In this document: piece by piece, positions 63,186-64,000 of the stretch
Layout of the letters: every line of letters begins with the position of its first letter
Position numbering within the stretch: the stretch's first letter is position 1
From: Onchocerca lupi
Taxonomy: Eukaryota; Nematoda; Chromadorea; Rhabditida; Onchocercidae
Direction: 5' to 3'
Assembly: GCA_028564675.1 (NCBI GenBank)
Contig: JAOVVO010000291.1
Location: 1-64,000 of the forward strand
Length of the DNA: 64,000 nucleotides
Notes under the pieces: generated by a model
What the model was told of the DNA's origin: nothing
Database searches by the model: none
What the model saw: only the letters and a program-made list of their open reading frames with translations
Program-made: the position numbers and the translations under genes

Positions 63186-63754
63186 TCATTTCAAGCTATA
63201 ATACAATGGATAGAGAAAATTATGACGATTGAATTTTAGAAATGTAAGGATCGGTCTAGAAGTGATTTCTCTTCCCGTTTCTTGTGGTACCAAACTTCGT
63301 GATAATTCAGGTTGCTCGATATTTCGATCGTAGCAACTACAATCCAGTAGTTCCAATCGTATCCTCAGCGTATCCGTAACAAGTATCATTTCAATCTGAT
63401 CAAAACACAACAGATAATTAGGAAAATATATATGAAATATAATTAAAGAAATATTTAAAATTTCAGCCATATTTTTCGAAATTTTGAAAAAATCTATTAA
63501 TATATAATATAAAATATTTTATATTAAAATAAACAAAAACTTACATTGTTTAGTTGCGTTTTATGCAAATTTTGCATAATTTGTCGTGGATTACTGTTAC
63601 CAAAAAGTTCAGCATAAAAAGTTGGACAATGCTGCCATTTTCCGGTTTCCGTTTTCTCGAAACAATGCACAATCCAAAGTAATACCAGTAATCGAATAGC
63701 TTCTATACAGTAACATTCAATCATTTCATCTTCTAAATATTTGACACCACTTTG
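63186..63754 (-). CDS. unrecognised gene, last two exons (5' end off the window)
   Basis: Exons 63754-63545 and 63395-63186, 210 nt each, join in phase 0. The join uses a GTAAGT donor and a GATCAG acceptor. The first exon follows TTTTCAG and starts QSGVKYLEDEMIECYC. It continues through EAIRLLVLLWIVHCFEK and a hydrophilic Asn/Gln-rich helix. The second starts IEMILVTDTLRIRLELLD and ends NFLYPLYYSLK before TAG. Together 139 residues are visible, alpha-helical in look, with one hydrophobic stretch that may be buried rather than membrane-spanning. Codon use and clean splice sites make it convincing as a gene. I do not recognise the family. No upstream exon lies between 63755 and the window end. 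Confidence 0.6.
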
Positions 63755-64000
63755 CTGAAAATTTCAAAAATTCATCAAAATTCATACAAAAAAATTTCCA
63801 ACTAAAATCAAATAATTTGAATAGTTTCGAAAAATTTTTGCAAAAAAAAAAATTTTTTTTTTGAAGTCATTTTTGTTATTATCAGATTTATTTTATTTCT
63901 TCTTTGATTCACTTTTTTCAGAGTTTTGCAAAAAAAAAAAAAAAAAAAAAAAACTTATTAAGAATTGTTTTTAAAAAATAAGCGAAAAATTTGAATTAAT

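Overview
The window looks like nuclear DNA of a parasitic nematode, most likely a filarial (spirurid) worm. It is very AT-rich and dense in poly(A)/poly(T) tracts. Genes are split into small exons whose 3' splice sites read TTTCAG or TTTTAG. One gene is a nematode cuticle collagen and another a sigma-class glutathione transferase of nematode type. Exon chains were built by hand from homology, splice signals and phase. The species cannot be named from the sequence alone.

Layout. 1-7582: the 3' part of an LPGAT1-like lysophospholipid acyltransferase (+). A complete DGAT2-family acyl-CoA acyltransferase (-) lies inside its 5 kb intron, so two glycerolipid enzymes are nested in opposite orientation. 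7583-20739: a 13 kb gene-poor stretch with a MITE-like element, a minisatellite, diverged direct repeats and one GC-richer small ORF. 20740-23271: a five-exon rhodopsin-type GPCR with ERF and LPIY in place of DRY and NPxxY. 23272-29295: mostly non-coding, with a TTATTA-rich block, AGGTCA half-sites and a 190 bp foldback. 29296-29771: a possible small secreted protein. 31254-32482: a sigma-class GST with a perfect 2 x 30 bp repeat just upstream.

35503-50115: a large many-exon gene for a type I membrane protein of about 1,000 residues that I do not recognise. Phase analysis suggests two alternative 3' ends, each with its own membrane segment and cytoplasmic tail. One ends at 46822 (basic tail) and one at 50115 (Ser/Glu-rich tail). 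The long intron of the second form holds, on the minus strand, a tiny gene ending in a PCNA-binding (PIP) box with an E2F-like site upstream. 50116-58249: gene-poor apart from one small secreted-protein candidate (-). 58250-60165: a cuticle collagen lacking its first exon here. A 110 bp hairpin follows its stop codon. 60166-63185: non-coding, with a minisatellite and a cluster of nuclear-receptor half-sites. 63186-63754: the last two exons of an unrecognised minus-strand gene that runs off the window.

The genes do not form one pathway. The clearest functional pairing is the nested acyltransferase pair, one for phospholipid remodelling and one for neutral lipid synthesis. The half-site clusters lie in gaps flanking the peptide-like, collagen and unknown genes, but no regulatory link is shown.
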